Of a DNA stretch of 64,000 nucleotides, positions 18,238-27,120 are shown piece by piece. The notes under the pieces were generated by a model. The model had not been told where the DNA came from. It did no database searches and saw only the letters and a list, made by a program, of their open reading frames with translations. Each line of letters starts with the position of its first letter. Positions within the stretch are counted from its first letter, which is position 1. The position numbers were made by a program, and so were the translations under genes. Location: NCBI RefSeq assembly GCF_004367745.1, contig NZ_CP037993.1:930001-994000 (forward strand), in the 5' to 3' direction. The stretch comes from Herbaspirillum huttiense (GTDB taxonomy: Bacteria; Pseudomonadota; Gammaproteobacteria; Burkholderiales; Burkholderiaceae_D).

Positions 18238-19281
18238 ATGAAGATGAAGACCCTGGCAGTGACCTGTGCAATCGCTGCGACCCTGATCGCCACTGGCGCA
18301 CAGGCGCAGACCAAGACCATTTACGTCGGCATGAACGGCGGCACGATGGAGAAAAACTACACCGCCTCAATCTTCCCCGACTTCGAGAAGGCCAACAACG
18401 TCAAGGTGGTGGTGGTGCCCGGCACCTCCTCCGACATCATCGCCAAGATGCAGGCCCAGCGCGACAAGCCGCAGATGCACGTGGCCTTCCTCGATGACGG
18501 CATCATGTACCGCGCCATCAACATGAGCCTGTGCGAAAAGGTCAAGGACGCCGCCGTGCTCAAGGATGTCTATCCCTTCGCGCGCCTGGCCAATGACCAG
18601 GCCGTGGCCATCGAGATGGGCGTGCTCGGCATCGGCTACAACAAGAAGCTGTTCGCCGAGAAGGGCTGGCCGGCACCGACCTCGTGGATGGATTTTGCTG
18701 ATCCCAAGTACAAGCAGAAGGTGGTGTTCCAGTCGATCTCGGCCAGCACCTTCGGCCTGTATGGCTTCATGATGTTCAACCGCCTGGTGGGCGGTACCGA
18801 CAAGAACGTCGACCCCGGCTTCAAGAAGTGGGGCAGCACCATCGGCCCCAACGTGGTCGAATATCTCTCCAGCTCGGCCAAGATTTCCGAGATGGTGCAG
18901 ACCAATGAAGCGGCCATCTTCCCGCTGACCGTGACCGGCATCGCCAACCTGAAGGACAAGGGCATCCCCGCTGAATTCGCCACCCCCAAGGAAGGCGGCG
19001 TGCTGCTCATGACCGGCGCTTGCCCCATCAAGGGCAACAGCGAACCGGAACTGGCGCAGAAGCTGCTGGAATACCTGCTGACCCCGGCGGTGCAGGCCAA
19101 GAGCATGGCGCTGGCCAATTCGATTCCGGTCAACCGCAACGTGCCGCTGTCGGACGCCGCGCAGGCCAAGCTGGGCAAGAGCGAAGTGCTGACCAAGAAC
19201 CTCAACACCGTCGACTGGGATACCGTCAACGAGAAGCGCTCCGAGTGGAACAACCGCTGGAACCGCATGATCGAGCAATAA
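18238..19281 (+). CDS. Periplasmic substrate-binding protein (PotD/family 1 type), orphan
   Basis: This 347-aa binding protein begins with a clear signal peptide (positive start, hydrophobic core, cleavage after GAQA around residue 23). The mature protein resembles iron/polyamine-type family 1 binding proteins (GGTMEKNYTASIFPDFEK, then GIGYNKKLFAEKGWPAP). ATG 18238 is chosen because AAGGAG lies upstream and the signal peptide begins there. It sits between amaB and the aminotransferase gene with short spacing, so uptake of lysine, a lysine-derived compound or a polyamine is plausible. No cognate permease or ATPase is in the window. The ligand is unknown. Confidence 0.82.
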   Translation: MKMKTLAVTCAIAATLIATGAQAQTKTIYVGMNGGTMEKNYTASIFPDFEKANNVKVVVVPGTSSDIIAKMQAQRDKPQMHVAFLDDGIMYRAINMSLCEKVKDAAVLKDVYPFARLANDQAVAIEMGVLGIGYNKKLFAEKGWPAPTSWMDFADPKYKQKVVFQSISASTFGLYGFMMFNRLVGGTDKNVDPGFKKWGSTIGPNVVEYLSSSAKISEMVQTNEAAIFPLTVTGIANLKDKGIPAEFATPKEGGVLLMTGACPIKGNSEPELAQKLLEYLLTPAVQAKSMALANSIPVNRNVPLSDAAQAKLGKSEVLTKNLNTVDWDTVNEKRSEWNNRWNRMIEQ

Positions 19282-19294
19282 GCCTCTATCGATC

Positions 19295-20509
19295 ATGACC
19301 GCAGCCTATCGTTTCAATCCGGCCTTCCAGTCGCCCCAGGGGTCGCCCATCCGGGAGCTGTTCAAGTACACGCAGCAACCCGGCATGATCTCCTTTGCCG
19401 GCGGCTATCCGGCCCCGGCGCTGTTCGATACGCAAGGGCTGGCAAAGAGCGCCGCCACCCTGCTCGACAGCGCAGCGGCGGCCTGCCTGCAATACGGGGC
19501 GACCGAAGGGGCGGCGCAACTGTCGCAAGTGCTCAAGCAGGTCACGCGTACGCGCATCGGCGGTGCCGATCCGGGCGACCTTATCGTCACCACCGGTTCA
19601 CAGCAAGGGTTTGAACTGCTGTTGCGCATCCTGCTGGAGCCGGGTGATGGCGTGGTCATCGAGCGGCCCTGCTATCCGGCGGCGATCCAGGCCTTGCGCC
19701 TGGCGCATGCCGAATTGCTGGAGATTCCCGGTGACGCCCGAGGCATGGATACCGATGCCTTGGAAGCCTTGCTGCTGGCGGGTGCCCGGCCCAAGCTGCT
19801 GTACCTGGTGCCGAGCTTCGCCAATCCGACCGGCGCCACCTTGCCGCTGGCGCGCCGCCGTCATTTGCTTGCGCTGGCGGTGCGTTACCAGTTCATCGTG
19901 ATCGAGGATGATCCCTATGGCCAGCTGCGTTTTTCCGGGCAGGCCGAGCCGCCGCTGCTGCAGGTGGCGCAGGAGATCGAGGGTGCGCGTGACTGGCTGG
20001 TGTACCTGTCGAGTCTGTCCAAGATCGTGGCACCGGGTTTGCGCATCGGCTGGATGTGTGGTCCGTCGGAAATCCTGCGCCGTGCCGTGATCGCCAAGCA
20101 GACCGGCGACCTGTGCACCGCGCCGTGGATGCAGATGGTGGCGGCGCAATATCTGCAGGCCGGGCATCTGGAGGCCCATCTGCCGCACATCATCGCCACC
20201 TATCGCGAACGTTGCGCGATCATGCTGTCGTCCTTGCGCGAAGCCTTCGGCGATCGTCTCTCGCTGATCGCGCCGGAAGGCGGCATGTTCATCTGGGCCA
20301 GCTGGAAGGATGGCACCGATGCCACGGCGCTGCTGCGGACCGCGGTGCGCCACAACGTGATGTACGTGCCGGGCAGCGCCTTCTATGCCACGCCATCCGA
20401 TCCGGGCCATTGGCGACTTTCTTTCGCCAATGCCCAGCCTCGGGAGATCATCGACGGCGTGGCTCGCCTCAAGCAGGCACACGAGGAATGGATGCACGTG
20501 CAAGCATGA
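19295..20509 (+). CDS. PLP-dependent aminotransferase, probably 2-aminoadipate transaminase
   Basis: This 404-aa class I/II aminotransferase has no DNA-binding domain. It shows the N-terminal substrate loop FAGGYPAPALFDT, the PLP-stacking region TGSQQGFELLLRI, the IEDDPYGQLRF segment with the cofactor-binding Asp, and the Schiff-base lysine in SSLSKIVAPGLRIGW. LysN/AmaC-type 2-aminoadipate transaminases belong to this group. It lies 13 bases behind the binding-protein gene and in the same cluster as AmaB and HglS, so it would turn 2-aminoadipate into 2-oxoadipate. Substrate assignment rests on this context. A bidirectional terminator follows. Confidence 0.82.
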   Translation: MTAAYRFNPAFQSPQGSPIRELFKYTQQPGMISFAGGYPAPALFDTQGLAKSAATLLDSAAAACLQYGATEGAAQLSQVLKQVTRTRIGGADPGDLIVTTGSQQGFELLLRILLEPGDGVVIERPCYPAAIQALRLAHAELLEIPGDARGMDTDALEALLLAGARPKLLYLVPSFANPTGATLPLARRRHLLALAVRYQFIVIEDDPYGQLRFSGQAEPPLLQVAQEIEGARDWLVYLSSLSKIVAPGLRIGWMCGPSEILRRAVIAKQTGDLCTAPWMQMVAAQYLQAGHLEAHLPHIIATYRERCAIMLSSLREAFGDRLSLIAPEGGMFIWASWKDGTDATALLRTAVRHNVMYVPGSAFYATPSDPGHWRLSFANAQPREIIDGVARLKQAHEEWMHVQA

Positions 20510-20528
20510 CTTTTCTTCATGCATGAAA

Positions 20529-20568
20529 AACGCCCCGATGCGCAGTGCGGATCGGGGCGTTGTCTTTT
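20529..20568 (+). terminator. Terminator between convergent genes
   Basis: The 11-bp stem AACGCCCCGAT (20529-20539) pairs perfectly with ATCGGGGCGTT (20551-20561), followed by GTCTTTT. An A-run precedes it, so it probably terminates both the aminotransferase gene (+) and the receptor gene (-). Confidence 0.75.
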
Positions 20569-20586
20569 CGGCGTCGTGGAAACGAT

Positions 20587-22737
20587 TTACAAGTCGATCT
20601 TCATGCGCGCCACGACAGTGCGTTCCGCCCCCGGCATCACGTAGAGGTTGTTCCACGAGCCCGGATAGTAGTTGCGGTTGAAGAGGTTGTGCACGTCCAG
20701 CGACAGCCGCACATTCTTGCTCACCTGCCAGTAGCTCAGGAGCTTGACCGTCGCATACGCCGGCAACGAATAGGTGTCGGCGGTATTGCCCGAACGGTTG
20801 CCGACGTAGTTCACGCCGCCCCCCAGTCCATAGCGCGCGCCATTGGCCGTCGCATCTTCACGCATGACCAGAAGACCTGCGCTGTAGGCCGGAATATTGG
20901 CCAGGCGCGTGCCGGCGGCCAGGGTCTTGTCCTTGGTCACGCGCGCATTGTCCCAGGCGAAATTGGCCGAAAGACGCCAGTGCGCATCGATCTGGCCATA
21001 GGCATCGGCCTCGAAGCCGGTGCTCTTGGCTTCGCCGGCCGCCACCTGGAAACCGGGCGTATCGCTGGCGGTAAGCACATTGGTCTTGGTGATGTCGTAG
21101 ACCGCGAAGTTGGCGCCCAGGCGTTCATCCGTGGTCTGCAGCTTGAGGCCGGCTTCATAGGCGGTCGAATGCTGCGGATCGAAGGCGCGGCCGCTGGCAT
21201 CCACGCCGCTGTTGGCACGGAAGGATTTGCCCGCCGTCACATACACCGAACTCCAGGCCGTCGGCAGATAGGTGATGCCGGCGCGCGGCGACACGGCGCT
21301 CTGTTGCTGCGAGGTGGTGGTGACGCCGCCCACGCGGTTCTCGATGCTCTGCTTGTACTGATCCCAGCGCACACCCGCCAGCAATTTCCATTGCGGCGAC
21401 AGGCTCAGCTGGTCCTGCACGAACACGCCCTTCACGCGCTGTCTTTCGTCCGAACTGCTGGTGCGGTTGGTCAGCGGCAGCAACGGGCTGCCGTAGACCG
21501 GATTGTAGATATCGATGGGGGTATTGGCCGAGCGCAGGATTTCCGTATTCATCCACAGCGTGGATGCTTCTGCACCGATCAGGAGGGTGTGGCCGATGGC
21601 ACCGGTGTTGAAGTTGCCCTGCAGCTCCGCCTGGAAGGAGGTATCGCGCGAGGGAAGCTGCCGCCAGGTGCGGGTGCGGTTGAGCGTGCGGTTGTCAGCG
21701 GCCAGCGGATTGGAGAGGGCCGCTTCGGTGTAATAGCCATCGAAGCTGCTTTCCTTGTAGCTGGCACCGAGCCTGGCACGCCACTGCTCGGACAGCGTGC
21801 GCTCCAGCGTCAGCTGATGCGTATTGCTGCGCATGGCCATGTTGCCATCCGAGGGTTCGTTCAGGACGCGGTCGCGCGGCAGCGTGCCCAGCACGCCGCG
21901 CACGTTGATCAGGCCGCGGTCCAGCGGTGTGCTGGCCTGCAGGAATTCGGCCTCGTAGTTCAGCAGGGTGTCCTTGTCGATCACCCAGGCCAGCGACGGG
22001 GCCACCAGCGAGCGGCGGTTGTTGAGCAGGCTGGAACGGCTGTCGCCTTCCTCGGTCATGGCGATCAGGCGATAGGCCAGGTTCTGGCTCAGGGGACCGG
22101 TGCTGTCCACCGTGGCACGGCGCAGGCCGCCGGTGCCGGCACTGAGTTCGGCGCTGTTCTTGCGCGTGAACTGCGGTTTCTTGGTGACGATGTTGATGGT
22201 GCCGCCCGGCTCGCTGCTGCCATAGAGCGCGGCGGCCGGGCCCTTGAGGAATTCGATGCGTTCGATGGTGGCCGTATCGCGGCGCGGATTGTAGCCGCGC
22301 GAACCGGGGAAGCCATTGACCAGGAAACCCATGTCGGTACTGCTGAAGCCGCGAATGGCAAAGTTGTCCCAGGTGCCGCCGAAGTCATTGAGGCGGCTGA
22401 TGCCGCTGACGTAATCGACCGTGTCGGCCAGACGCACCGCACCCAGATCCTCGATCTGCTGGGTAGTCATCACGCGTACCGACTGCGGGAGCTCCATCAG
22501 CGGGGTATCGGTGCGCGTGGCACCGCTGGTGCTGGTGGCGTTGTAACTGCTGCTGGCTTTGTCGCGGCCAGCAGAGACGCTGATCTCGGGCAAGGCCGCT
22601 GCATTGCTGCCGGCCGCCGTGGCCGCATCGTCGGCCCAGGCCAGGGGCGCTACCGCCAGCAGACTGGTCAGCAGCCATGCGGCGCTGGTGGCGCAGCGGC
22701 AGGGAAGGGAAGTCGCAAATCCTCGGTGCATCATCAT
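20587..22737 (-). CDS. TonB-dependent siderophore receptor
   Basis: This 716-aa outer-membrane receptor would import a ferric siderophore. It has a long signal peptide ending near ADDAAT, a TonB-box-like PEISVSAG segment, a plug domain (TPLMELPQSVRVMTTQQIED, then YNPRRDTATIERIEFLKGPA) and a 22-strand-type barrel ending in the C-terminal aromatic-free MKIDL. There is no N-terminal secretin/TonB (STN) signalling domain, so it is a plain receptor rather than a surface-signalling one. Three ATGs overlap at the start. A Fur-box-like sequence precedes it. No siderophore synthesis gene is nearby, so it may use a foreign siderophore. Confidence 0.92.
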   Translation of the reverse strand: MMMHRGFATSLPCRCATSAAWLLTSLLAVAPLAWADDAATAAGSNAAALPEISVSAGRDKASSSYNATSTSGATRTDTPLMELPQSVRVMTTQQIEDLGAVRLADTVDYVSGISRLNDFGGTWDNFAIRGFSSTDMGFLVNGFPGSRGYNPRRDTATIERIEFLKGPAAALYGSSEPGGTINIVTKKPQFTRKNSAELSAGTGGLRRATVDSTGPLSQNLAYRLIAMTEEGDSRSSLLNNRRSLVAPSLAWVIDKDTLLNYEAEFLQASTPLDRGLINVRGVLGTLPRDRVLNEPSDGNMAMRSNTHQLTLERTLSEQWRARLGASYKESSFDGYYTEAALSNPLAADNRTLNRTRTWRQLPSRDTSFQAELQGNFNTGAIGHTLLIGAEASTLWMNTEILRSANTPIDIYNPVYGSPLLPLTNRTSSSDERQRVKGVFVQDQLSLSPQWKLLAGVRWDQYKQSIENRVGGVTTTSQQQSAVSPRAGITYLPTAWSSVYVTAGKSFRANSGVDASGRAFDPQHSTAYEAGLKLQTTDERLGANFAVYDITKTNVLTASDTPGFQVAAGEAKSTGFEADAYGQIDAHWRLSANFAWDNARVTKDKTLAAGTRLANIPAYSAGLLVMREDATANGARYGLGGGVNYVGNRSGNTADTYSLPAYATVKLLSYWQVSKNVRLSLDVHNLFNRNYYPGSWNNLYVMPGAERTVVARMKIDL

Positions 22738-22777
22738 CGGTATTCAAACAGCCAGGCAAATAATCGGGCCGATGAAT

Positions 22778-22796
22778 ATAAATGATAATCGTTAAC
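22778..22796 (-). promoter_or_regulatory. Fur-box-like operator of the siderophore receptor
   Basis: The 19-mer contains the core ATGATAATC and matches the classical Fur consensus at 14 of 19 positions by eye. It lies 41 bases before the receptor start on the opposite strand, the expected place for iron repression. Confidence 0.6.
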
Positions 22797-22863
22797 AATT
22801 GTTGGGAAATTGTAAGTTTATTGTGAAGAAAAGTCTGTTCAAGTTGTTATTTTGCAATGAGCG

Positions 22864-24006
22864 TCATTTCAGCGCCGAGATTTGCCCATTGCGGATCAGC
22901 CTTGCCCGCAGCACGTTGCGGCTGATGTCGAGCAGGCGCGCGGCCTGTACCTGATTGCGTTCGCAAAACTCGAAGGCGGTACGAAATACCGTGTCTTCGA
23001 TTTTTTCAAACAGGCCCGCCTGCGCTTGATTGAACAGGTTCTGCAAGGCCTGTTCCAGCGCTTGCAAGGGATCGTTGCTGCAATCGATGCCGCCATGCGC
23101 GGCATATGCCGGGCGCCGCTCCACATGGGAGAGATGGAAGTGCTCGGCGCGCAGGCTGTCCTCCTGGCAGATCAGCAGCGCATGGTGGATGGCGTTTTCC
23201 AGTTCGCGGATATTGCCCGGCCAGTCGTGCTCGCGCAGCTTGCGTTCGCCTTCTGCATCGATGCGGGCTGCGCCATAGCCCAGCCGCTGGCGATATTCAT
23301 GGAGGAAGTAATGGGCCAGCGGCAGGATATCCGCAGGCCGCTCGCGCAAACGCGGAATGGCCAGTTGCACCACCTGCAGCCGGTAATACAGATCCTGGCG
23401 GAAATGCCCGGCCGCCACCGCATCCTGCAAGCGCACATTGGTGGCGGCGATGACGCGCACGTCGATGGGGATGCTGCGCCGTGATCCCAGCCGCACCACC
23501 TCGCGTTCCTGCAGCACCCGCAACAGCTTGACCTGGATGGCCAGCGGCAGGTCGCCGATTTCATCGAGGAACAGCGTGCCGCCATTGGCCGCTTCGAACC
23601 AGCCGGCCTTGTGCGCGATGGCACCGGTGAAGGCGCCTTTCTCATGGCCGAACAATTCGCTCTCGGCCAGGCTCTCCGAAAACGCACCGCAATTCACGGC
23701 CACGAAGGGCGCATCCCGGCGATGGCTCAACGCATGCACGTGACGCGCGATCAGTTCCTTGCCGGTACCGGTGGCACCGATGATGACCACGTTGGCATCG
23801 CTCGGTGCCACACGCTGTACGCGTTCCAGCAGGGCCACCGAGACCGGATCATGGAACACCTGCGCCGTGGCGCGAATGGACGTGCCCAGCTTGCGCGCAT
23901 GCGGCAAGGTCAGCAGCGGCGATGCGGTGCGCGCGGCAAGGTCGCCATCACCCTCCGGCGAAGAGGGCAGCGCATACAGATGGGCAGAGCGAGGGCTGGC
24001 ATGCAT
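22864..24006 (-). CDS. sfnR: Sigma-54-dependent activator, SfnR-like
   Basis: This 380-aa enhancer-binding protein has almost no regulatory N-terminal domain. The AAA+ core starts with the Walker A GATGTGKE (77-84), the sigma-54 contact loop GAFTGA is at 124-129, and the Walker B is [14 protein letters not shown]-terminal Fis-type HTH follows ([19 protein letters not shown]). SfnR of Pseudomonas, which activates dimethyl sulfone genes, has the same short architecture. GGAG precedes the ATG. It is divergent from an operon containing sfnG and sfnB homologues behind a -24/-12 promoter, which makes the assignment likely. Lacking a sensor domain, its activity may be set by its own expression under sulfur limitation. 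Confidence 0.85.
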   Translation of the reverse strand: MHASPRSAHLYALPSSPEGDGDLAARTASPLLTLPHARKLGTSIRATAQVFHDPVSVALLERVQRVAPSDANVVIIGATGTGKELIARHVHALSHRRDAPFVAVNCGAFSESLAESELFGHEKGAFTGAIAHKAGWFEAANGGTLFLDEIGDLPLAIQVKLLRVLQEREVVRLGSRRSIPIDVRVIAATNVRLQDAVAAGHFRQDLYYRLQVVQLAIPRLRERPADILPLAHYFLHEYRQRLGYGAARIDAEGERKLREHDWPGNIRELENAIHHALLICQEDSLRAEHFHLSHVERRPAYAAHGGIDCSNDPLQALEQALQNLFNQAQAGLFEKIEDTVFRTAFEFCERNQVQAARLLDISRNVLRARLIRNGQISALK

Positions 24007-24277
24007 GTCAGGCTCCGGTCTTGTGGAATCTCCTGCTCCGGGGGGAGAGGCAGGAGGGGAAGATGAATGGATTCTAACAATATGGAAGGAGCGAATTAAC
24101 GATCAATTCAGCATAAGCATGCTCGGTATACGTTGGGTGATCGACCGAAAAAGCTTGTCTGACATGGGACTGATGATGGTCCGTCACCGTATGGCGACAG
24201 CTTCGGCACAGGAATGCAAAGCTGTCATACAGCTTGGAAAACTTAGTAAATAAAGAGAAACATCAGGGCGACTTGCC

Positions 24278-24321
24278 TGCTGCTCCAGCAGCAGCGCGTG
24301 AGCAGATTGCTGCTGCAGCAG
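24278..24321 (+). promoter_or_regulatory. Two phased palindromes, likely SfnR upstream activating sites
   Basis: TGCTGCT-CC-AGCAGCA (24278-24293) and the perfect palindrome CTGCTGCAGCAG (24310-24321) share the half-site CTGCTG/CAGCAG. Their centres are 30 bases apart, close to three helical turns. They lie about 107 and 77 bases before the predicted start of transcription, the normal range for sigma-54 enhancer sites. Confidence 0.55.
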
Positions 24322-24366
24322 TAGTCCGGATTTTAGCAAGTCCTTGATTTGAAAGGCTTCACAGGG

Positions 24367-24381
24367 TGGCACGTTCTTCGC
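24367..24381 (+). promoter_or_regulatory. Sigma-54 (-24/-12) promoter of the sfn operon
   Basis: TGGCACG-TTCT-TCGC matches the sigma-54 consensus TGGCACG-N4-TTGC except at one base, with GG and GC at exact spacing. Transcription would start near 24393, giving a leader of about 50 nt before the FMN reductase gene. Confidence 0.75.
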
Positions 24382-24442
24382 TGAATGAGGAGGGCGGATG
24401 CGATCGCGTCCTTCCTTCAGTCATCCAAGGAGAGCCTTCTTC

Positions 24443-25015
24443 ATGAGCCGTCCCCTGCAAGTCGTCATCGTCGCCGGAAGCGGCCGCCGTCCCTCCCGTA
24501 CGCTGGGCCTGCTCAATGCCATTGCAGCGCAGCTGGGCCAGCACATCGCCATCCAGACGGAAGTGGTGGCGCTTTCCGACCTGAGCGGCCAGTTGCTCAG
24601 TGCCACTGAACTGGCGCAGTTGCCCGACCCCGTACGCCAGAAGATCGCCGCCATTGAAAACGCCGATGTACTGCTGGCGGGCAGTCCCGTCTATCGCGGC
24701 TCCTATTCGGGTTTGTTCAAGCATCTGTTCGACCTGGTGCCGCAGGAGTCGCTGTTCGGCAAGCCCGTGCTGCTGGCCGCCACCGGCGGCAGCGATCGCC
24801 ATGCGCTGGCCATCGATCATCAGTTGCGTCCGCTGTTCGCCTTCTTTCAGGCGCTCACGCTGCCGCTGGGCGTGTATGCCAATGCCCAGGAGTTCGACAA
24901 CGAAACCATCATCAGTGCGGCCCTGCAGGAACGCATTGCCCTGACCGTGCAGCGGGCGCTGCCGGTGTTGCAAGGCCTTGCCGCATCGGCGGCAGTGTCC
25001 CGCGCCGCCCGCTGA
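24443..25015 (+). CDS. msuE: NADPH-dependent FMN reductase (MsuE/SfnF-like)
   Basis: This 190-aa flavodoxin-fold reductase supplies reduced FMN to a two-component monooxygenase. The phosphate loop near the N-terminus is IVAGSGRRPSRT, and the segment AGSPVYRGSYSGLFKHLFDL is typical of the NADPH-dependent FMN reductase family that includes SsuE and MsuE. ATG 24443 has AAGGAG upstream; the frame opens earlier at 24398 without such a site. It is the first gene of the sigma-54-controlled operon and precedes sfnG by 60 bases, so FMNH2 supply to SfnG is the likely job. Confidence 0.87.
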   Translation: MSRPLQVVIVAGSGRRPSRTLGLLNAIAAQLGQHIAIQTEVVALSDLSGQLLSATELAQLPDPVRQKIAAIENADVLLAGSPVYRGSYSGLFKHLFDLVPQESLFGKPVLLAATGGSDRHALAIDHQLRPLFAFFQALTLPLGVYANAQEFDNETIISAALQERIALTVQRALPVLQGLAASAAVSRAAR

Positions 25016-25075
25016 TCACAGCGCGCCATTTCATTTTCGATCACCCGATCATCCTCTTTTCAAAGGAGTTTTTTC

Positions 25076-26236
25076 ATGAGCCAAGCCCCCGCTACCACGA
25101 CCTCCACCACCCCGCGCACCGATGCCGTCAAGTTCGCCTATTGGGTCCCCAACGTCAGCGGCGGCCTGGTGGTGAGCACGATCCCGCAACGCACCGACTG
25201 GAGCCTGGAATACAACCAGCGTCTTGCCGTGGCCGCCGAAAAGGCCGGCTTCGAATACGCCTTGAGCCAGATCCGTTTCACCGCCGGCTATGGTGCCGAA
25301 TACCAGCACGAGTCGGTCTCCTTCAGCCAGGCCCTGCTGCACGCCACCACCAAGCTCAAGGTGCTGGCCGCGATCCTGCCCGGTCCGTGGCATCCGGCCG
25401 TGGTGGCCAAGCAGATCGCCACCATCGACCACATCTCGCAGGGCCGCATCGCCATCAACGTGGTCAGCGGCTGGTTCAAGGGCGAGTTCCAGGCCATCGG
25501 CGAACCCTGGCTGGAACATGACGAACGCTATCGCCGTTCCAATGAATTCATCCGCGCACTCAAGGGCATCTGGACCCAGGATGACTTCACCTTCAAGGGC
25601 GATTTCTATCGTTTCAACAATTACACCCTCAGTCCCAAGCCGGTGCAGAAACCGCACCCGGAAATCTTCCAGGGCGGCAGCTCCCGCGCCGCGCGCGACA
25701 ACGCGGCCAGCGTCTCGGACTGGTACTTCACCAACGGCAATACGGTCGAGGGGCTCAAGGCACAGATCGATGACATCCAGGCCAAGGCCGCGCAGAACGG
25801 CCACAAGGTGCGCATCGGCGTGAACGCCTTCGTGATCGCCCGCGATACCGAAGAAGAAGCGCAAGCCGTCCTGCAGGACATCATCGACCACGCCCACGTG
25901 GAGGCGGTGCACGCCTTCGGCGACGCGGTCAAGCAGGCGGGCAAGGCTTCGCCCGAAGGCGAGGGCAACTGGGCCAAGTCCACCTTCGACGACTTGGTGC
26001 AATACAACGACGGCTTCAAGACCAACCTGATCGGCACGCCGCAACAGATTGCCGAACGCATCGTCGCGCTCAAGGCCATCGGCGTGGATCTGGTGTTGAC
26101 CGGCTTCCTGCACTTCATCGAGGAAGTCGAATATTTCGGCCAGAAGGTATTGCCGCTGGTGCGCGAACTGGAAGCGCGTCAGGCCACGGCAGCGGCTGCA
26201 CCACAGCAGGCGCAGGCGCTGGAAGCGGTGGCATGA
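25076..26236 (+). CDS. sfnG: FMNH2-dependent dimethyl sulfone monooxygenase
   Basis: This 386-aa bacterial-luciferase-type flavin monooxygenase matches SfnG, which turns dimethyl sulfone into methanesulfinate. It has KFAYWVPNVSGGLVVSTIPQ near the start, then HPAVVAKQIATIDHISQGRI, INVVSGWFKGEF and GGSSRAARDNAA, the order seen in SfnG and SsuD-like enzymes. AAAGGAG precedes the ATG. The last four bases overlap the start of the ABC ATPase gene, so the transporter is translationally coupled to it. The C-terminal Ala/Gln-rich tail is probably disordered. Confidence 0.9.
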   Translation: MSQAPATTTSTTPRTDAVKFAYWVPNVSGGLVVSTIPQRTDWSLEYNQRLAVAAEKAGFEYALSQIRFTAGYGAEYQHESVSFSQALLHATTKLKVLAAILPGPWHPAVVAKQIATIDHISQGRIAINVVSGWFKGEFQAIGEPWLEHDERYRRSNEFIRALKGIWTQDDFTFKGDFYRFNNYTLSPKPVQKPHPEIFQGGSSRAARDNAASVSDWYFTNGNTVEGLKAQIDDIQAKAAQNGHKVRIGVNAFVIARDTEEEAQAVLQDIIDHAHVEAVHAFGDAVKQAGKASPEGEGNWAKSTFDDLVQYNDGFKTNLIGTPQQIAERIVALKAIGVDLVLTGFLHFIEEVEYFGQKVLPLVRELEARQATAAAAPQQAQALEAVA

Positions 26237-27120
26237 GCATGAGCGGCACGCTTGAGCTCGCGCTGCCCGCCCATGCGGGGGCAGACGCCGGCACGATGGC
26301 GCAGCGCTCGGTGCAGGCCGGCGTCGCGCCGGTCCTGCAGCTGGAGGGCATCAGCCTGTCCTTCGGTGGCGTGCAGGCCTTGCGTCATGTCGACCTGGCC
26401 CTGCATGAACGCGAGATCCTGGCCGTGATCGGTCCCAACGGCGCGGGCAAGAGTTCGCTGGTCAACGTCATGAGCGGACTGTACCGGCCCACGCAGGGCA
26501 CGGTCAGCCTGGCCGGCAAGCGTTTCCGGCAGGTGCCCACGGCACGCCTGGCGCGGCTGGGCGTGGCGCGTACCTTCCAGAACCTGGCCCTGTTCAAGGG
26601 CCTGAGCGTGCGCGACAACATCGTGCTGGGCCGCGTCGATGCGATGCGGTCCAGTTTCGTGGAACAGATCGCCGGTCTCGGCCGCGCCCGCCGCGAGCGC
26701 AACGAGGCCCGTGCACTGGCCGCGCAGATGATGGACTTCCTCGACCTGCGCGCGCATGCGGGGCGTCCGGTGGGTGGCTTGCCCTATGGCCTGCAGAAGC
26801 GCGTGGAACTGGCGCGCGCGCTGGTGGCGCAACCCCGGGTGCTGTTGCTGGATGAGCCGATGGCCGGCATGACCGTCACCGAAAAAAGCGAGATGACGCA
26901 TTTCGTGCGCGCCGCGCGCGATCAGTTCGGGACCGCCATTCTGCTGATCGAACATGACATCGGCCTGGTCTTCGGACTCTCCGACCGCGTGGTGGTGCTG
27001 CAGCATGGCAGCAAGATTGCCGATGGCGCACCGGCGGAGGTGCGCCAGGATGCCGCCGTGATCGAGGCCTATCTGGGCGTGGCCCAGCCTGAGCATCACA
27101 CCACGCAGGAGGCCGCGTGA
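26233..27120 (+). CDS. Branched-chain-type ABC transporter ATP-binding protein (LivG-like)
   Basis: This 295-aa ATPase of the HAAT (LivG) class has Walker A GPNGAGKSS near residue 76 and the LivG-specific ARTFQNLALFKGLSVRDNI. The signature motif is weakened to GLPYGLQKRVELARAL (usual LSYGQQRR). Walker B is LLLDEPMAG and the H-loop is LLIEHDIGLV. About 35 residues precede the domain. ATG 26233 overlaps the sfnG stop (ATGA), and the stop overlaps the permease start. Its position inside the sfn operon suggests an organosulfur substrate rather than branched-chain amino acids. Confidence 0.85.
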   Translation: MSMSGTLELALPAHAGADAGTMAQRSVQAGVAPVLQLEGISLSFGGVQALRHVDLALHEREILAVIGPNGAGKSSLVNVMSGLYRPTQGTVSLAGKRFRQVPTARLARLGVARTFQNLALFKGLSVRDNIVLGRVDAMRSSFVEQIAGLGRARRERNEARALAAQMMDFLDLRAHAGRPVGGLPYGLQKRVELARALVAQPRVLLLDEPMAGMTVTEKSEMTHFVRAARDQFGTAILLIEHDIGLVFGLSDRVVVLQHGSKIADGAPAEVRQDAAVIEAYLGVAQPEHHTTQEAA

